Assembly (NCBI GenBank): GCA_022426155.1
Contig: JAKMEE010000046.1
Span: forward strand, 1 to 48,539
Direction of reading: 5' to 3'
Length of the DNA stretch: 48,539 nt
Source: Candidatus Poseidonia sp.
GTDB taxonomy: Archaea > Thermoplasmatota > Poseidoniia > Poseidoniales > Poseidoniaceae
A program made the translations under genes and the position numbers. Of the stretch, positions 1-8,318 are shown in pieces. Position 1 is the first letter of the stretch; each line of letters starts with the position of its first letter. The notes under the pieces are model-generated. The model had not been told where the DNA came from and did not search any database. It was given only the letters and a program-made list of their open reading frames with translations.

Positions 1-216
1 GCAAACAGAAATGGTTGGGTCAATGCTGCAGAAACGAACGATGCAAGGTGTGTACGATGACGTTGAAAGACCGAGATTGCCTTGTTGTCGATGAGACGAG
101 CAACCCCGCTGGAGCAAGTCCAAACAGCCCCGCTTACGCGGCACGCTCAGGGGCAGGTAGGATGCACAGTTGAATGCGGTCACCGAAAGGTAACAGAAAG
201 GGGCTTACTCCCTACT
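1..216 (+). ncRNA. rnpB: RNase P RNA, 3' part (5' end outside window)
   Basis: RNA subunit of ribonuclease P, which cuts the 5' leader from pre-tRNA. Three conserved blocks appear in the right order: GGAGCAAGTCCAAACAG at 111-127 (the GGAGCAAGNCCAAA core), GGTAGG followed by a GTTGAATGC segment at about 155-178, and ACAGAAAGGGGCTTACT at 193-209 (the 3' ACAGAA..GGCTTA block). The 5' conserved GAGGAAAGTCC block is not in the window, so the gene is truncated by the left edge and begins before base 1. The exact 3' end is not defined; it lies shortly before the stop of the convergent exporter gene at 237. Short ORFs drawn across this stretch are spurious. Confidence 0.85.
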
Positions 217-236
217 CCCTCCACTTCAGCGACGCT

Positions 237-3089
237 TTATGCTTCGTCAATGACAGCATCCAAGACTTTCATCGAACTCGGATTTGTCAAGGCAATATCT
301 TCCCCGAAATCGATCCATGGAGGGCGTTTGTTGATTTTCGCTCTAATCACGTGTTCAGATGTGATAATTGCAGGCAGTAAAAACGCACTTGTGATGAAAG
401 CGAAGATGATTAACAAACACATGAGCATGAAGAAGTTCTCCAAACCTGGGAACGCAGCAAGGAATCCCGCACCAATTCCAGAAACGGTTGTGATGGTCGT
501 CTCAAAGATGGTCTGTCCTGTTTCTTCGATGGCCGATGCCATTCCATGCGGCGTTTCCCCTTCTTCCTGAATTCGATGCATCACGTGAATAGCATCATCA
601 ACTCCGATTCCGAAGACAATGGTTCCAATCATGGCAGTGAAGATATTCACGTTCACATCCCCGCTCTGCATCAAAAGCGGTTGCCACAAGATCACAACCG
701 CCACTGGTATCATGGTGTAGATTCCAAGACGGGCCGAGCGGAATACCACCATCAAAAGGGCCGTCAAGACAAGTAAGGTCAGTAATGTAGTCTTCGTTTG
801 TGTGTCATGAATTCCGTCATTGATATCAAGTGAAACTGGAAGCCCCCCAGTAAGTAAGGAAGTTCTTGTTTCAGGAAGTGTAGGTCCTTCGGTAAGAATT
901 GCATCGATTTCATCTCGAAGGTCTGATGCCACATTGAGATTCATGTAAGGCTGAGTGACATAGACAATGGCCTTGTCACCCTCTTCGTTCAAGAGCATGG
1001 AGCGTACTTCCTCCGAAAGGGTATCAAAAGCCACGTTCACCATGTCCTTCTTTGCCGCTTGACGTTCAGAGAGAGGCACTAAGGTCCATCCTACACAATC
1101 CGTGTCCAACAAGTCTTCACTTTCCCAGCACGGGTTGTGCAATAAATCCCAGAGTGATCCGTCACCTATTGTGACACCATCAGTTAGAGTGACAGTCGCT
1201 GGAATAGTTTTCAAGAACACAATGATACTGGTTGATGATGTTTCATTCACCTGGTTGATTTTAGCCTCCATTTCATCCATCGCATCTAATACTGGCATGT
1301 CACGGATATTATCCGTTTCATTCAGATTTGATCGTTGAGTTGCATCGTAAATGAACAAAGATGTCTGGCCACTGCTAAATTGCCGAGAGTATTCGGCAAG
1401 TGAATTGAGTGAGGCGATTCCATCTGGGGCTTCTGAGGAACCCGTTATTGGTTCATTTAATTCGTCGAGGTTAGCGATTCCATACAATGTGATGCCGCTG
1501 GTTAGGAGTAAAATGATGGCAAATGCTCGAATAGGTAACTGGCCAATGTTCTTCCACATTCCCGGATTACTTCGTTTGTTAAACTTCAACATCCAAGCAA
1601 GGGTGGGCACCAACACGATACTCAAGACGAGAGTTGAGGCAATGCCTATGACGAGCGTAATACCAACTGAACGAATTGGTGAGATTGGTACAATCATGGG
1701 GGCAATGAGGACTGAGAATCCTACAATGGTCGTCATGGCGGAGAGGAAAACGGCCACTCCGGTTGACCGAGTCATTTCCAAAACACATTCTCTGTAGAAA
1801 TCAGCATCCCATAAATCGGGCACTGGTTCTTCAGGTACGCCTCGTTTTCGCCTCCTTTCATTTTCATCGTGCGCTTTGTCAATTTCTTTACGCCGTACTT
1901 CTTCGATTCGATTCACCATATGGAGCGCATAATCCACCCCTAGGCCGATCATAATGGGGAAGGTGGCCACGATCATCGGAGTGAGTGTGATGTCAAGGAT
2001 CACCGATGTTCCAAAAGTGATGGCCAGAGCCATCAAGATTGGAGTTCCAGTAATGACCACAACTTTAGCTGAACGATGGAGTGCGGTGATGACCAATATG
2101 GTGAAGAGGACGGACCAAGGAAGAATCATCAGGAGGTCAAGATAAATTGCATCGGAAATGTCTTCCAGTACTTTGGTGAGACCAGTGACCGTCATTTCGG
2201 TGTTTCTAAATTCACCTGGGCGGTCGTCAAGAATGTCCTGGAAATGTGCGAGCAATTCTGAAAAATCAGCGTATTCTCCCGTTAATGAAGGATCATGGTG
2301 CATGCCAACAACAATGGCTGTTGTGTCCCAAATACCATCCCCGTCCATATCATTGGTGAAATTCCCATCCCCATCAGAATCGACCGTTGGGTCCATGTCG
2401 TTGGTGTCCTTGAAAAGGGCATCAAAGCCTCCATCAGATTCCTCAATAATTTGGTCGATACGTTGTTGATCTGGAATCGCATACTCTCCTCCAGGGGGTA
2501 ATTGTGAACAATCTAGATCGATTGGTAAGCGATTATTGACTCCATGGTCGCACAATGAACGATTGAATCTCCCATCTGCAGAATTAATTTCCTTGATAAT
2601 TTGGGCTGGTGAAATAATCCAAAGAACCCCGTCATTTCTGCCATGGTCTGTCTTGTCATAATCCATTCCTCTTCCCGTAGATGTGCCGTTGATGTTCCGG
2701 TCATCTCCTTCGACCCAACTGATTTCGTTGAGGAAGTTTTCTTGAGTGATATTCGTGGTGTCTGCTGTATTGAAGGCATTGGGAGTTTGAATGTAGATGA
2801 TGGCTAAGTCTGTGGACCATTCAGTTCGAATTTCTAATAACAACTCGGTGGATGGGGCACCATCGGGGAGGAAGATTTCAACATCGTCATCAATTTGTTG
2901 CTGAAAGGCCATGCCTTGCTGAGCAAATATTGCGGTAATGACGACCAAGAGTGTGAGGATTGTTCCAGGAGATTGTAGCACCGTGCTGTAGAGAGAGTCT
3001 AGGCGATTTTGTAACCATTGTTTGGTTCGTTCACTTTGTTCATCGAGGGATCTCAATAGGGCTCCCCTCGGTGAAGAAGCCTTGTTCAT
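237..3089 (-). CDS. RND superfamily (MMPL/HAE3-type) membrane exporter with Ca-loop insertion
   Basis: A 950-residue pseudo-symmetric membrane protein of the RND/MMPL family, probably proton-driven export of a lipid or other hydrophobic molecule; the substrate cannot be read from sequence. There is one N-terminal helix (about 42-60), a large extracytoplasmic loop (about 60-310), five clustered helices, a second loop and a second five-helix cluster. The family TM4 and TM10 signatures are GLGVDYALHMVNR and GIGVDDAIHVMHR, each with the Asp expected of proton relay. Loop 1 holds two Asp-rich DxDGDG-like repeats at about residues 237-255 (bases 2325-2381), resembling calcium loops. The next upstream gene ends 73 bases away, so co-transcription is possible. 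A second homologue is at 23078-25642. Confidence 0.93.
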   Translation of the reverse strand: MNKASSPRGALLRSLDEQSERTKQWLQNRLDSLYSTVLQSPGTILTLLVVITAIFAQQGMAFQQQIDDDVEIFLPDGAPSTELLLEIRTEWSTDLAIIYIQTPNAFNTADTTNITQENFLNEISWVEGDDRNINGTSTGRGMDYDKTDHGRNDGVLWIISPAQIIKEINSADGRFNRSLCDHGVNNRLPIDLDCSQLPPGGEYAIPDQQRIDQIIEESDGGFDALFKDTNDMDPTVDSDGDGNFTNDMDGDGIWDTTAIVVGMHHDPSLTGEYADFSELLAHFQDILDDRPGEFRNTEMTVTGLTKVLEDISDAIYLDLLMILPWSVLFTILVITALHRSAKVVVITGTPILMALAITFGTSVILDITLTPMIVATFPIMIGLGVDYALHMVNRIEEVRRKEIDKAHDENERRRKRGVPEEPVPDLWDADFYRECVLEMTRSTGVAVFLSAMTTIVGFSVLIAPMIVPISPIRSVGITLVIGIASTLVLSIVLVPTLAWMLKFNKRSNPGMWKNIGQLPIRAFAIILLLTSGITLYGIANLDELNEPITGSSEAPDGIASLNSLAEYSRQFSSGQTSLFIYDATQRSNLNETDNIRDMPVLDAMDEMEAKINQVNETSSTSIIVFLKTIPATVTLTDGVTIGDGSLWDLLHNPCWESEDLLDTDCVGWTLVPLSERQAAKKDMVNVAFDTLSEEVRSMLLNEEGDKAIVYVTQPYMNLNVASDLRDEIDAILTEGPTLPETRTSLLTGGLPVSLDINDGIHDTQTKTTLLTLLVLTALLMVVFRSARLGIYTMIPVAVVILWQPLLMQSGDVNVNIFTAMIGTIVFGIGVDDAIHVMHRIQEEGETPHGMASAIEETGQTIFETTITTVSGIGAGFLAAFPGLENFFMLMCLLIIFAFITSAFLLPAIITSEHVIRAKINKRPPWIDFGEDIALTNPSSMKVLDAVIDEA

Positions 3090-3162
3090 GGCTAATGCAG
3101 TTCGTGGTGGCTCAAGAAGGATTCCTTTTCAGCAGGTGCTTTGAGTGCAATTGCTTCGTTCT

Positions 3163-4362
3163 TCAGCAAGCATCAAATGCTTCGATGAGATATTTTGTCA
3201 AAGGACTTGTCATTGCAAGTTCTGAGATACCATCTTCTCCATCCACTGCATAGATCCGGACGACATCCCGGACTCGCACATTTCCATCCGATGAGCGGGC
3301 AAGAATCATGGCGCCCTTGATTGGCTTACCGGTGCCATGAGGGTCGTACACGGTATCAAGTGCCTCTTCTAGGAACCACTCGGCTTTGCCCCCTGGTTCT
3401 CCCTCGTATGTTTTCTTAGGGCGCTTTGCCCCAAACATACCGCCAGTCTTTTTGGGCTTAGAGGATGATTTAGGAGATGTTTTCCTTTCTCCGGATTTTA
3501 CAGCAGCAGTTTTGCCTTTGGTGGTTTCAGACTTCTCGGCTTTGAGTTCGGCACGAAGTTCTTTAGTGATTTTCTTTCGCAATTTTTCTTCATCGACTGC
3601 TGGTGCTGAACTTGTAGCGTTTTTAGCATCAGCGAGTTGATCTTTCAAATCCTGTATCTTGTCCTGATAGGTTGATGAAAGGTGCATCAAAGAAGCACGC
3701 ATTGATGCTTCAAGTTGCATGGCCAACATGTTGAATGATGCAGAGTTCCATTTTTTCCATTGAAGCATGGCATAATTTTGAATGTCTGAGCCACATTTCG
3801 GACAGAAGCTCTTTTTTGGAGGTGCCATAATTGGGACCGATTTTAACGCTTCAACGGAGATGGTGCTTGGGTCTGCCTGGGATGTTTGTATCAGTGAAAG
3901 AGAAACTTTTAGTCCAAGGTCCATCGCTTCACTAAAGGTTTCATTTTCCAAATCAAACGTGCCTGCTTTTTTGAGGTCGCCGACTTTTGTTGAAGCGGTC
4001 ACAGCCTCAATTACAGCATCTGCAGCGGCATTGTCCCAGGACATATTGCGAAGGGCTGCTGGAATTTCAGGAGTGGTAGTCTCTTTCGAAAAAGCATCCT
4101 CCATAGCGGTTGCTCCGTCGTCGGCTGCTGCGGCGATACCCAGGGCAATGGGGTCTGCCCCATCTTCAATTTGGGCGATCATGTCGAATTTTTCAGCCAT
4201 TGAGAGATCGTCTCGAATCCGAATGACATCTTTGAGTTGATTCAAATCATGCCCTGTTGAGGTGATGGGGCCTTGACGGTTCAAATCGTGTCCACAAGAC
4301 AGACAATACGTAGCGGTCACTTCCACTCCCGCTTCACACGTCGGACAATAGACTCCGCCCAT
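3163..4362 (-). CDS. Zinc-ribbon protein of unknown function
   Basis: A soluble protein of 399 residues, family not recognised. It starts with a CPTC..CLSCG zinc ribbon and has a second Cys pair CPKCGSD in the middle (about residue 190), which could pair with the first or stand alone. A predicted coiled coil (about 225-275, rich in K, E, D, L) and a Lys/Ser-rich linker (about 275-315) follow, then a compact C-terminal domain of about 85 residues. No membrane segment is seen. The ATG at 4362 is preferred over an in-frame TTG at 4371 because TGAGGTTC lies just before it. It sits between lysS and the exporter on the same strand. A scaffold or nucleic-acid-associated role is only a guess from the Zn-ribbon plus coiled-coil layout. 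Confidence 0.8.
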   Translation of the reverse strand: MGGVYCPTCEAGVEVTATYCLSCGHDLNRQGPITSTGHDLNQLKDVIRIRDDLSMAEKFDMIAQIEDGADPIALGIAAAADDGATAMEDAFSKETTTPEIPAALRNMSWDNAAADAVIEAVTASTKVGDLKKAGTFDLENETFSEAMDLGLKVSLSLIQTSQADPSTISVEALKSVPIMAPPKKSFCPKCGSDIQNYAMLQWKKWNSASFNMLAMQLEASMRASLMHLSSTYQDKIQDLKDQLADAKNATSSAPAVDEEKLRKKITKELRAELKAEKSETTKGKTAAVKSGERKTSPKSSSKPKKTGGMFGAKRPKKTYEGEPGGKAEWFLEEALDTVYDPHGTGKPIKGAMILARSSDGNVRVRDVVRIYAVDGEDGISELAMTSPLTKYLIEAFDAC

Positions 4363-4452
4363 GAACCTCAAGGCGCATCACCACTTTTGAAGGGTGTGCT
4401 GATTTTTGATGCTTCTTTACCGTCTCTAGGCCATTTGGTGAATTGGGAACTT

Positions 4453-6060
4453 TCAGTTATCGATCAAGGCAGCACATGCGTCAGCCAGTTCAAGAATCAC
4501 ATCTCGTTCACAATTGACGAGAATTGGTGCCAAACGTGGACCTCTCACAGTTCCCATAAACATTGCATACAAGGTCCGATACATTTCTCGCATTGGTGTC
4601 TCGAGTTCCTTTGCGGTGTTTGAAAATGCTGAAGTGATACCCTCTGCAGTCCAATCAACAGCTTTGAGTGTTGCTGCGAGCGGTTGAACAAGGTTACGTT
4701 GATCTTGTGTGAGTTCATTCATCGATTCCACGTTTGGATGGCTAAGAATGGAGATTCTCATTTCTTCAGGAAAATGCTGGGAGGTAATCCATGAACGCAT
4801 TCGTTGCAGTCTGTCTTCTAAGGCTGCTGTAGAGGCGTGGATGGTTCCAGAATCAATCAGACTTCCCATCAATGCCTCATCTGTAGGTTTGGTTTGTGCG
4901 AGTAACGCGAGGTGTCTGAAACTTACTGCAGTTGATTGTGCTTGATGTTCTGGGTCAACCATGGAGAGATCTAAGGCCACTTTCGCATCCTCCACCTGTA
5001 CTCGTTGCCGTCGAGAGAGCGAGTCATCGGCCAATTCTGCTTCAAAATCTCGTGAAGCAAGACGTTCATATTCATCAGCGAGATTCACTAAACCCATCCC
5101 AGTATCAAACTCTATAGCCTTATTTGGTTTGGAGTTAGCAATCAACAGCCTCAAAATCTCAGGTGGGACGAGTTGTAATGCTTCTATTGGTCCAACGGTG
5201 TTTCCAGTCGATGAGGACATGGCTCCTTGGCCACGAAGGCTGATCCACTCGTAGACCAAAGGTGTCGGGGCTTCATGGCCAAAGAAGGCTGCGATTTCTA
5301 CACCTGTTGCATAGGAACCGCCCGCAGCCCCGTGGTCTTTACCAAAGGGCTCACATGTAATCTTGTTGAACCCCCATTTCGCAGGCCAATCCAGGCGCCA
5401 AGGGAGTTTTCCCTCACCTTTTGTGATGTCAGATTGCCCTTCCACTCCGTATTCATCCTTCCAGTAAACCAATGGGAACTCATAACCAGTAACGGAGATG
5501 CCGTCCAGCGACCCCTTCGAATTGAGTGGTTGCCATGGGAACCATGTTTCTGGTAATTCCCTGCTTGAAACACGCTCAATGATTTCACGAATAGCTTCCG
5601 GGTCGTCACATGCACGCTTTGCTGAATTCGTAAAAAAGCCGTTTTGGTATGATTCCAAATTGGGGATTAATCGTGGTTGAACACCGATTTGTTTCAAAGC
5701 CTCTAGAAAAGGCAGGAGAAAATGGTCCCCGTAGTTCCATCCATCCTGTTCAAACCGTGCCCAATCAGGCTTTCCGTGCTCATCTGGAGCGGGAATCGAA
5801 CCCAGTTGCATGCCAATGAATTCATGGTAGGCGTCATCAAGAAACGGGTAGACTTTTCGAAGGGGGTCGGCATTGTCCACAACAAAGACCAGTTCTGCTT
5901 TCAATCCCGCTTTACGGGCAGCCCGAGCAATCATGTCTCCAGTGAGAATCTCCCTCAAATGGCCGATATGAAATTCACCACTTGGGGTGATGCCTGTAGC
6001 GATGATGTGCTCATCCCCACGTTCAGCCAATCGTTGTGCTATGACGTCGGACCAGTGCAT
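4453..6060 (-). CDS. lysS: Lysyl-tRNA synthetase, class I
   Basis: Charges tRNA-Lys with lysine in the cytoplasm. This is the class I enzyme typical of many archaea and a few bacteria. At 535 residues it has normal family length. The HIGH signature is GEFHIGHLRE (residues 28-37), and the KMSKS region is AMSSSTGN (280-287), which lacks both lysines usually found there. The C-terminal helical anticodon-binding part is complete. The ATG at 6060 follows GAGGTGAAACC, a good ribosome site, and the gene begins 9 bases after the stop of the upstream PRTase regulator, so the two are probably one transcript. Confidence 0.97.
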   Translation of the reverse strand: MHWSDVIAQRLAERGDEHIIATGITPSGEFHIGHLREILTGDMIARAARKAGLKAELVFVVDNADPLRKVYPFLDDAYHEFIGMQLGSIPAPDEHGKPDWARFEQDGWNYGDHFLLPFLEALKQIGVQPRLIPNLESYQNGFFTNSAKRACDDPEAIREIIERVSSRELPETWFPWQPLNSKGSLDGISVTGYEFPLVYWKDEYGVEGQSDITKGEGKLPWRLDWPAKWGFNKITCEPFGKDHGAAGGSYATGVEIAAFFGHEAPTPLVYEWISLRGQGAMSSSTGNTVGPIEALQLVPPEILRLLIANSKPNKAIEFDTGMGLVNLADEYERLASRDFEAELADDSLSRRQRVQVEDAKVALDLSMVDPEHQAQSTAVSFRHLALLAQTKPTDEALMGSLIDSGTIHASTAALEDRLQRMRSWITSQHFPEEMRISILSHPNVESMNELTQDQRNLVQPLAATLKAVDWTAEGITSAFSNTAKELETPMREMYRTLYAMFMGTVRGPRLAPILVNCERDVILELADACAALIDN

Positions 6061-6069
6061 GGTTTCACC

Positions 6070-6675
6070 TCAAACGGCGACGGCACGAATCAGGCCACGA
6101 AGCGGTACATCATCGATTTCATTGCGAGTGGTTTTGTTGACAAGGACAACAGCGAGGACAACTTCTCCACCTGCTTCACGAATGGAATGAATGGTTTTTG
6201 ACATGGTCAATCCAGATGATAGAACATCGTCAATAATCACGACCCTCTTGCCAGCAACTTGGCCGTATTTGTTCGAGAGGGCTCCGCTTCCTTCTCCTCC
6301 ATCGGTCGTTCGGAACACGGTCATATCAGATTCCAAAAGACGTGCGACTTCGTATGCGAATGCGATTCCGTTGATCGAAATTCCTACAATGGTATCAATA
6401 CCATCAAATCCAATTTCCTCATCAGCAACATCCGCCATGATCGCTCCAATATTGGCCAAGCGGTGTGGGCGGACGCCCAATGTACGCCAGCCGATGCGGA
6501 CATCGGTTGGACGGTCTGCTTCTCCGGTGCCCGTGAGGAGCCAAGCGATGGTGTCCTGAGAGAGGGACAATTCATCTGCGATTTGTTGGGTGTTGAGTCC
6601 TTCTTTACGCAAAGAGGCGGCGAGGACTTTCAATTCTTCAATGCTAAACACCATGTTGCTCAATTCCATGGGCAT
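6070..6675 (-). CDS. GfcR-like regulator: HTH plus orotate-PRTase-like domain
   Basis: A 201-residue protein with an N-terminal helix-turn-helix (about 10-48; segment LNTQQIADELSLSQDTIAWLL) joined to a type I phosphoribosyltransferase fold. The PRPP loop reads VVIIDDVLSSGLTM (about 150-163), matching the PyrE-type VxxVDDVxTTG motif. This arrangement is that of the archaeal PyrE-like/GfcR family; GfcR of Haloferax is a transcription regulator of sugar catabolism, and other members are annotated as orotate PRTase. A regulatory role is more likely here because of the HTH, but enzyme activity is not excluded. Alternative starts at 6669 and 6654 are possible. It is divergent from aIF2-beta, so the 81-base gap holds both promoters. 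Confidence 0.85.
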   Translation of the reverse strand: MPMELSNMVFSIEELKVLAASLRKEGLNTQQIADELSLSQDTIAWLLTGTGEADRPTDVRIGWRTLGVRPHRLANIGAIMADVADEEIGFDGIDTIVGISINGIAFAYEVARLLESDMTVFRTTDGGEGSGALSNKYGQVAGKRVVIIDDVLSSGLTMSKTIHSIREAGGEVVLAVVLVNKTTRNEIDDVPLRGLIRAVAV

Positions 6676-6756
6676 GATGAACCCACATCAATGCTTTCCT
6701 TTCCACGGCCCAAAATTGGCGAAAGCCTTGAAGGGAGGGAGGCACGGCCAATCATC

Positions 6757-7167
6757 ATGGCCGACTTTGATTATGAGTCCCTTCTGGACCAAGCACGGGA
6801 GAACATCCCTGAAGAAATCTCAAGCCGTTCTCGTTGGAGGTTGCCAGCGCCTCAGATTTTGATTGAGGGTTCAAACACCATTTTCCGTAATTTCAATGAG
6901 GTCGTCTCCATGATGGACCGAGACGAGAATCATGTGTATCAATACATCCTCAATGATCTGGGTACCTCTGGTTCTCGAGACGGCCCCCGTGCTCGTTTCA
7001 AAGGGCGAATCCCTCCCAAGCGGATTAAGGGAACCATTGCGAATTACGTGAACACATACATCAAATGCAGTCAATGTTCTGCGCCTGATACACACTTCAT
7101 CAAAGAGGACAGAACCACCATGCTGAAGTGCCAAGCATGTGGTGCTACACGCCCAGTAAAACTGTGA
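6757..7167 (+). CDS. eif2b: Translation initiation factor aIF2 subunit beta
   Basis: Beta subunit of the archaeal aIF2 heterotrimer, which brings initiator Met-tRNA to the small ribosomal subunit. The 136-residue protein has the alpha/beta core (RLPAPQILIEGSNTIFRNF, then a VYQYILNDLG helix) and a C-terminal C4 zinc ribbon (CSQC..CQAC) ending ATRPVKL. The reading frame stays open upstream to 6259, but that part lies over the opposite-strand PRTase gene and has no family match; the ATG at 6757 gives the normal family N terminus. The stop codon directly abuts the stop of the convergent ferredoxin-like gene. Confidence 0.95.
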   Translation: MADFDYESLLDQARENIPEEISSRSRWRLPAPQILIEGSNTIFRNFNEVVSMMDRDENHVYQYILNDLGTSGSRDGPRARFKGRIPPKRIKGTIANYVNTYIKCSQCSAPDTHFIKEDRTTMLKCQACGATRPVKL

Positions 7168-7509
7168 TTAATCATTCATTCGAATAATAAATTCAGGTTG
7201 AATTTCACCTGTTTCAAGGTGCTTGAGAACAGCATTCATCGCTTCTTCACTTGTTAATCCATACCACGTTCCTTCTGGATAAATCACACAAGTTGGGCCA
7301 AACTCACAGTGATCAAGACATCCAGATTTCTGTACCCTGACGCCCTCTAGATTCTTTTCTTTTGTACGAGTTTTTAGCTCCTTCATCAAATCGATGCTTC
7401 CCTTTGGCAAACACGAGGGGCGGCCTGCTCCAGCAGACCGTTCGTGAGCACAGACAAAGGCATGGCGTTCAAAACCAGGTGTTGTCCTTCCCTTTGGATC
7501 AATGGGCAT
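7168..7509 (-). CDS. Thioredoxin-like [2Fe-2S] ferredoxin
   Basis: A 113-residue protein of the thioredoxin-like 2Fe-2S ferredoxin family (as in NuoE-like or shethna-type small ferredoxins). It carries FVCAHER then GRPSC spaced by about ten residues, and later SGCLDHCEFGPTCVIYPEG, the usual second cysteine pair of the cluster. It probably acts as a cytoplasmic electron carrier; partner unknown. The ATG at 7509 is favoured over 7515 because a GAGG sequence lies 7 bases before it. It is the last gene of a three-gene minus-strand operon with the pterin dehydratase and an unknown protein. Confidence 0.85.
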   Translation of the reverse strand: MPIDPKGRTTPGFERHAFVCAHERSAGAGRPSCLPKGSIDLMKELKTRTKEKNLEGVRVQKSGCLDHCEFGPTCVIYPEGTWYGLTSEEAMNAVLKHLETGEIQPEFIIRMND

Positions 7510-7518
7510 GCGCATTCC

Positions 7519-7758
7519 TCAGAGTTGATTGATGGCTAGGGCGAGGTCGATGTCCTTTTGCGTCACTGCCCCTACATCGTGAGTGGTAACTTCGATGACA
7601 ACATATCCCCATCCGAAATGGATGTCAGCATGGTGATTGACTTTTTCACAGAGTTCTGATACAGCATCAACAAAGGACTTTGATTGAACAAAATCATCAA
7701 AGGAACGCTCGAGCATGAGTCGTTCTTCCACCAATTCCCACCCAGGTGGTGTCTTCAT
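7519..7758 (-). CDS. Pterin-4a-carbinolamine dehydratase family protein
   Basis: A small protein (79 residues from the chosen start) with the PCD fold signature: a FDDFVQSKSFVDAVSELCEK helix, the His-His pair in VNHHADIHFGWGYVVIEVTTHDVGAVTQKD, and the closing LALAI helix. Classical members dehydrate 4a-hydroxy-tetrahydrobiopterin; in organisms without aromatic amino acid hydroxylases a role with molybdopterin has been proposed. The frame is open upstream (ATG at 7788, longer form to 7821), but these would overlap the preceding gene; the ATG at 7758 gives the usual family N terminus (PPGWELVEE). Confidence 0.85.
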   Translation of the reverse strand: MKTPPGWELVEERLMLERSFDDFVQSKSFVDAVSELCEKVNHHADIHFGWGYVVIEVTTHDVGAVTQKDIDLALAINQL

Positions 7759-7765
7759 GTTGAAT

Positions 7766-8206
7766 TCAACCCCAAAGGTGTGAATCATCGTTGCCCTTGG
7801 TTTGCTTTTCCACTTTCTCATGGAGAGATGACCGACGTTTCATGTCCTCTCGCTCGTAGGCTAGAAGTTCTTGATCATCGATGTAGGCTGGCCGTGTGTG
7901 GGCGACAAGAACGATCTTGACGATGGCTTCTCGCGACAGAAAGTGAGTTCTCCCATCTTCTGTCAAAATTTCAATGCTTGATTTCCCGCTCCATAGCATG
8001 CGACCTCGAACAAATGCCTGTTCGGGGTCATCAAATACTTGGATGTTCATGTGAACTTCGACCAAGTCATCTCTTCGCAATCCACTACGGCGTTTGAGTA
8101 ATTCACCGTTGTGAATTTCTTTGAGTCCTGAAAGGTCAGGAGAACCCATGTCCTCCCAAAGTGGCAAAGCCCATTCTGGCAAATCTGCGGTCTTTTTCTT
8201 CCCCAT
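7766..8206 (-). CDS. Conserved-looking protein of unknown function
   Basis: A 146-residue soluble protein, not recognised. The N terminus is basic (MGKKK), the middle (about 45-105) alternates hydrophobic and polar residues as in a small beta barrel (VEVHMNIQVF, FVRGRMLWSG, EIVKIVLV-like strands), and the C-terminal 30 residues are charged and helical. A TATA-like element about 25 bases upstream of the ATG implies a leaderless transcript, making this the first gene of the operon with the pterin dehydratase and the 2Fe-2S protein. Confidence 0.75.
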   Translation of the reverse strand: MGKKKTADLPEWALPLWEDMGSPDLSGLKEIHNGELLKRRSGLRRDDLVEVHMNIQVFDDPEQAFVRGRMLWSGKSSIEILTEDGRTHFLSREAIVKIVLVAHTRPAYIDDQELLAYEREDMKRRSSLHEKVEKQTKGNDDSHLWG

Positions 8207-8226
8207 GTTTGTTCACAGTCGGCGAG

Positions 8227-8237
8227 CATACTTGAAC
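8227..8237 (-). promoter_or_regulatory. TATA box for the 8206-7168 operon
   Basis: On the minus strand TTCAAGTATGC is centred about 25 bases before the ATG at 8206, the archaeal box A distance for a transcript starting at the start codon. No ribosome site is visible, which fits leaderless translation. Confidence 0.5.
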
Positions 8238-8318
8238 CTCCCCTTTGCCATTTCCATCGAATAATGAACGGGTGACTTCTTCAATGGTGGGCGACGAGCG
8301 CTGGTCGGGGGAATTGAG

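Noticed and set aside
82-776. Plus-strand ORFs over rnpB and the exporter 3' end
   Set aside because: They lie on RNase P RNA or antisense to the exporter, with no family resemblance or ribosome site.
6259-6756. 166-codon N-terminal extension of aIF2-beta
   Set aside because: It is antisense to the PRTase regulator; family length and N terminus fit the ATG at 6757.
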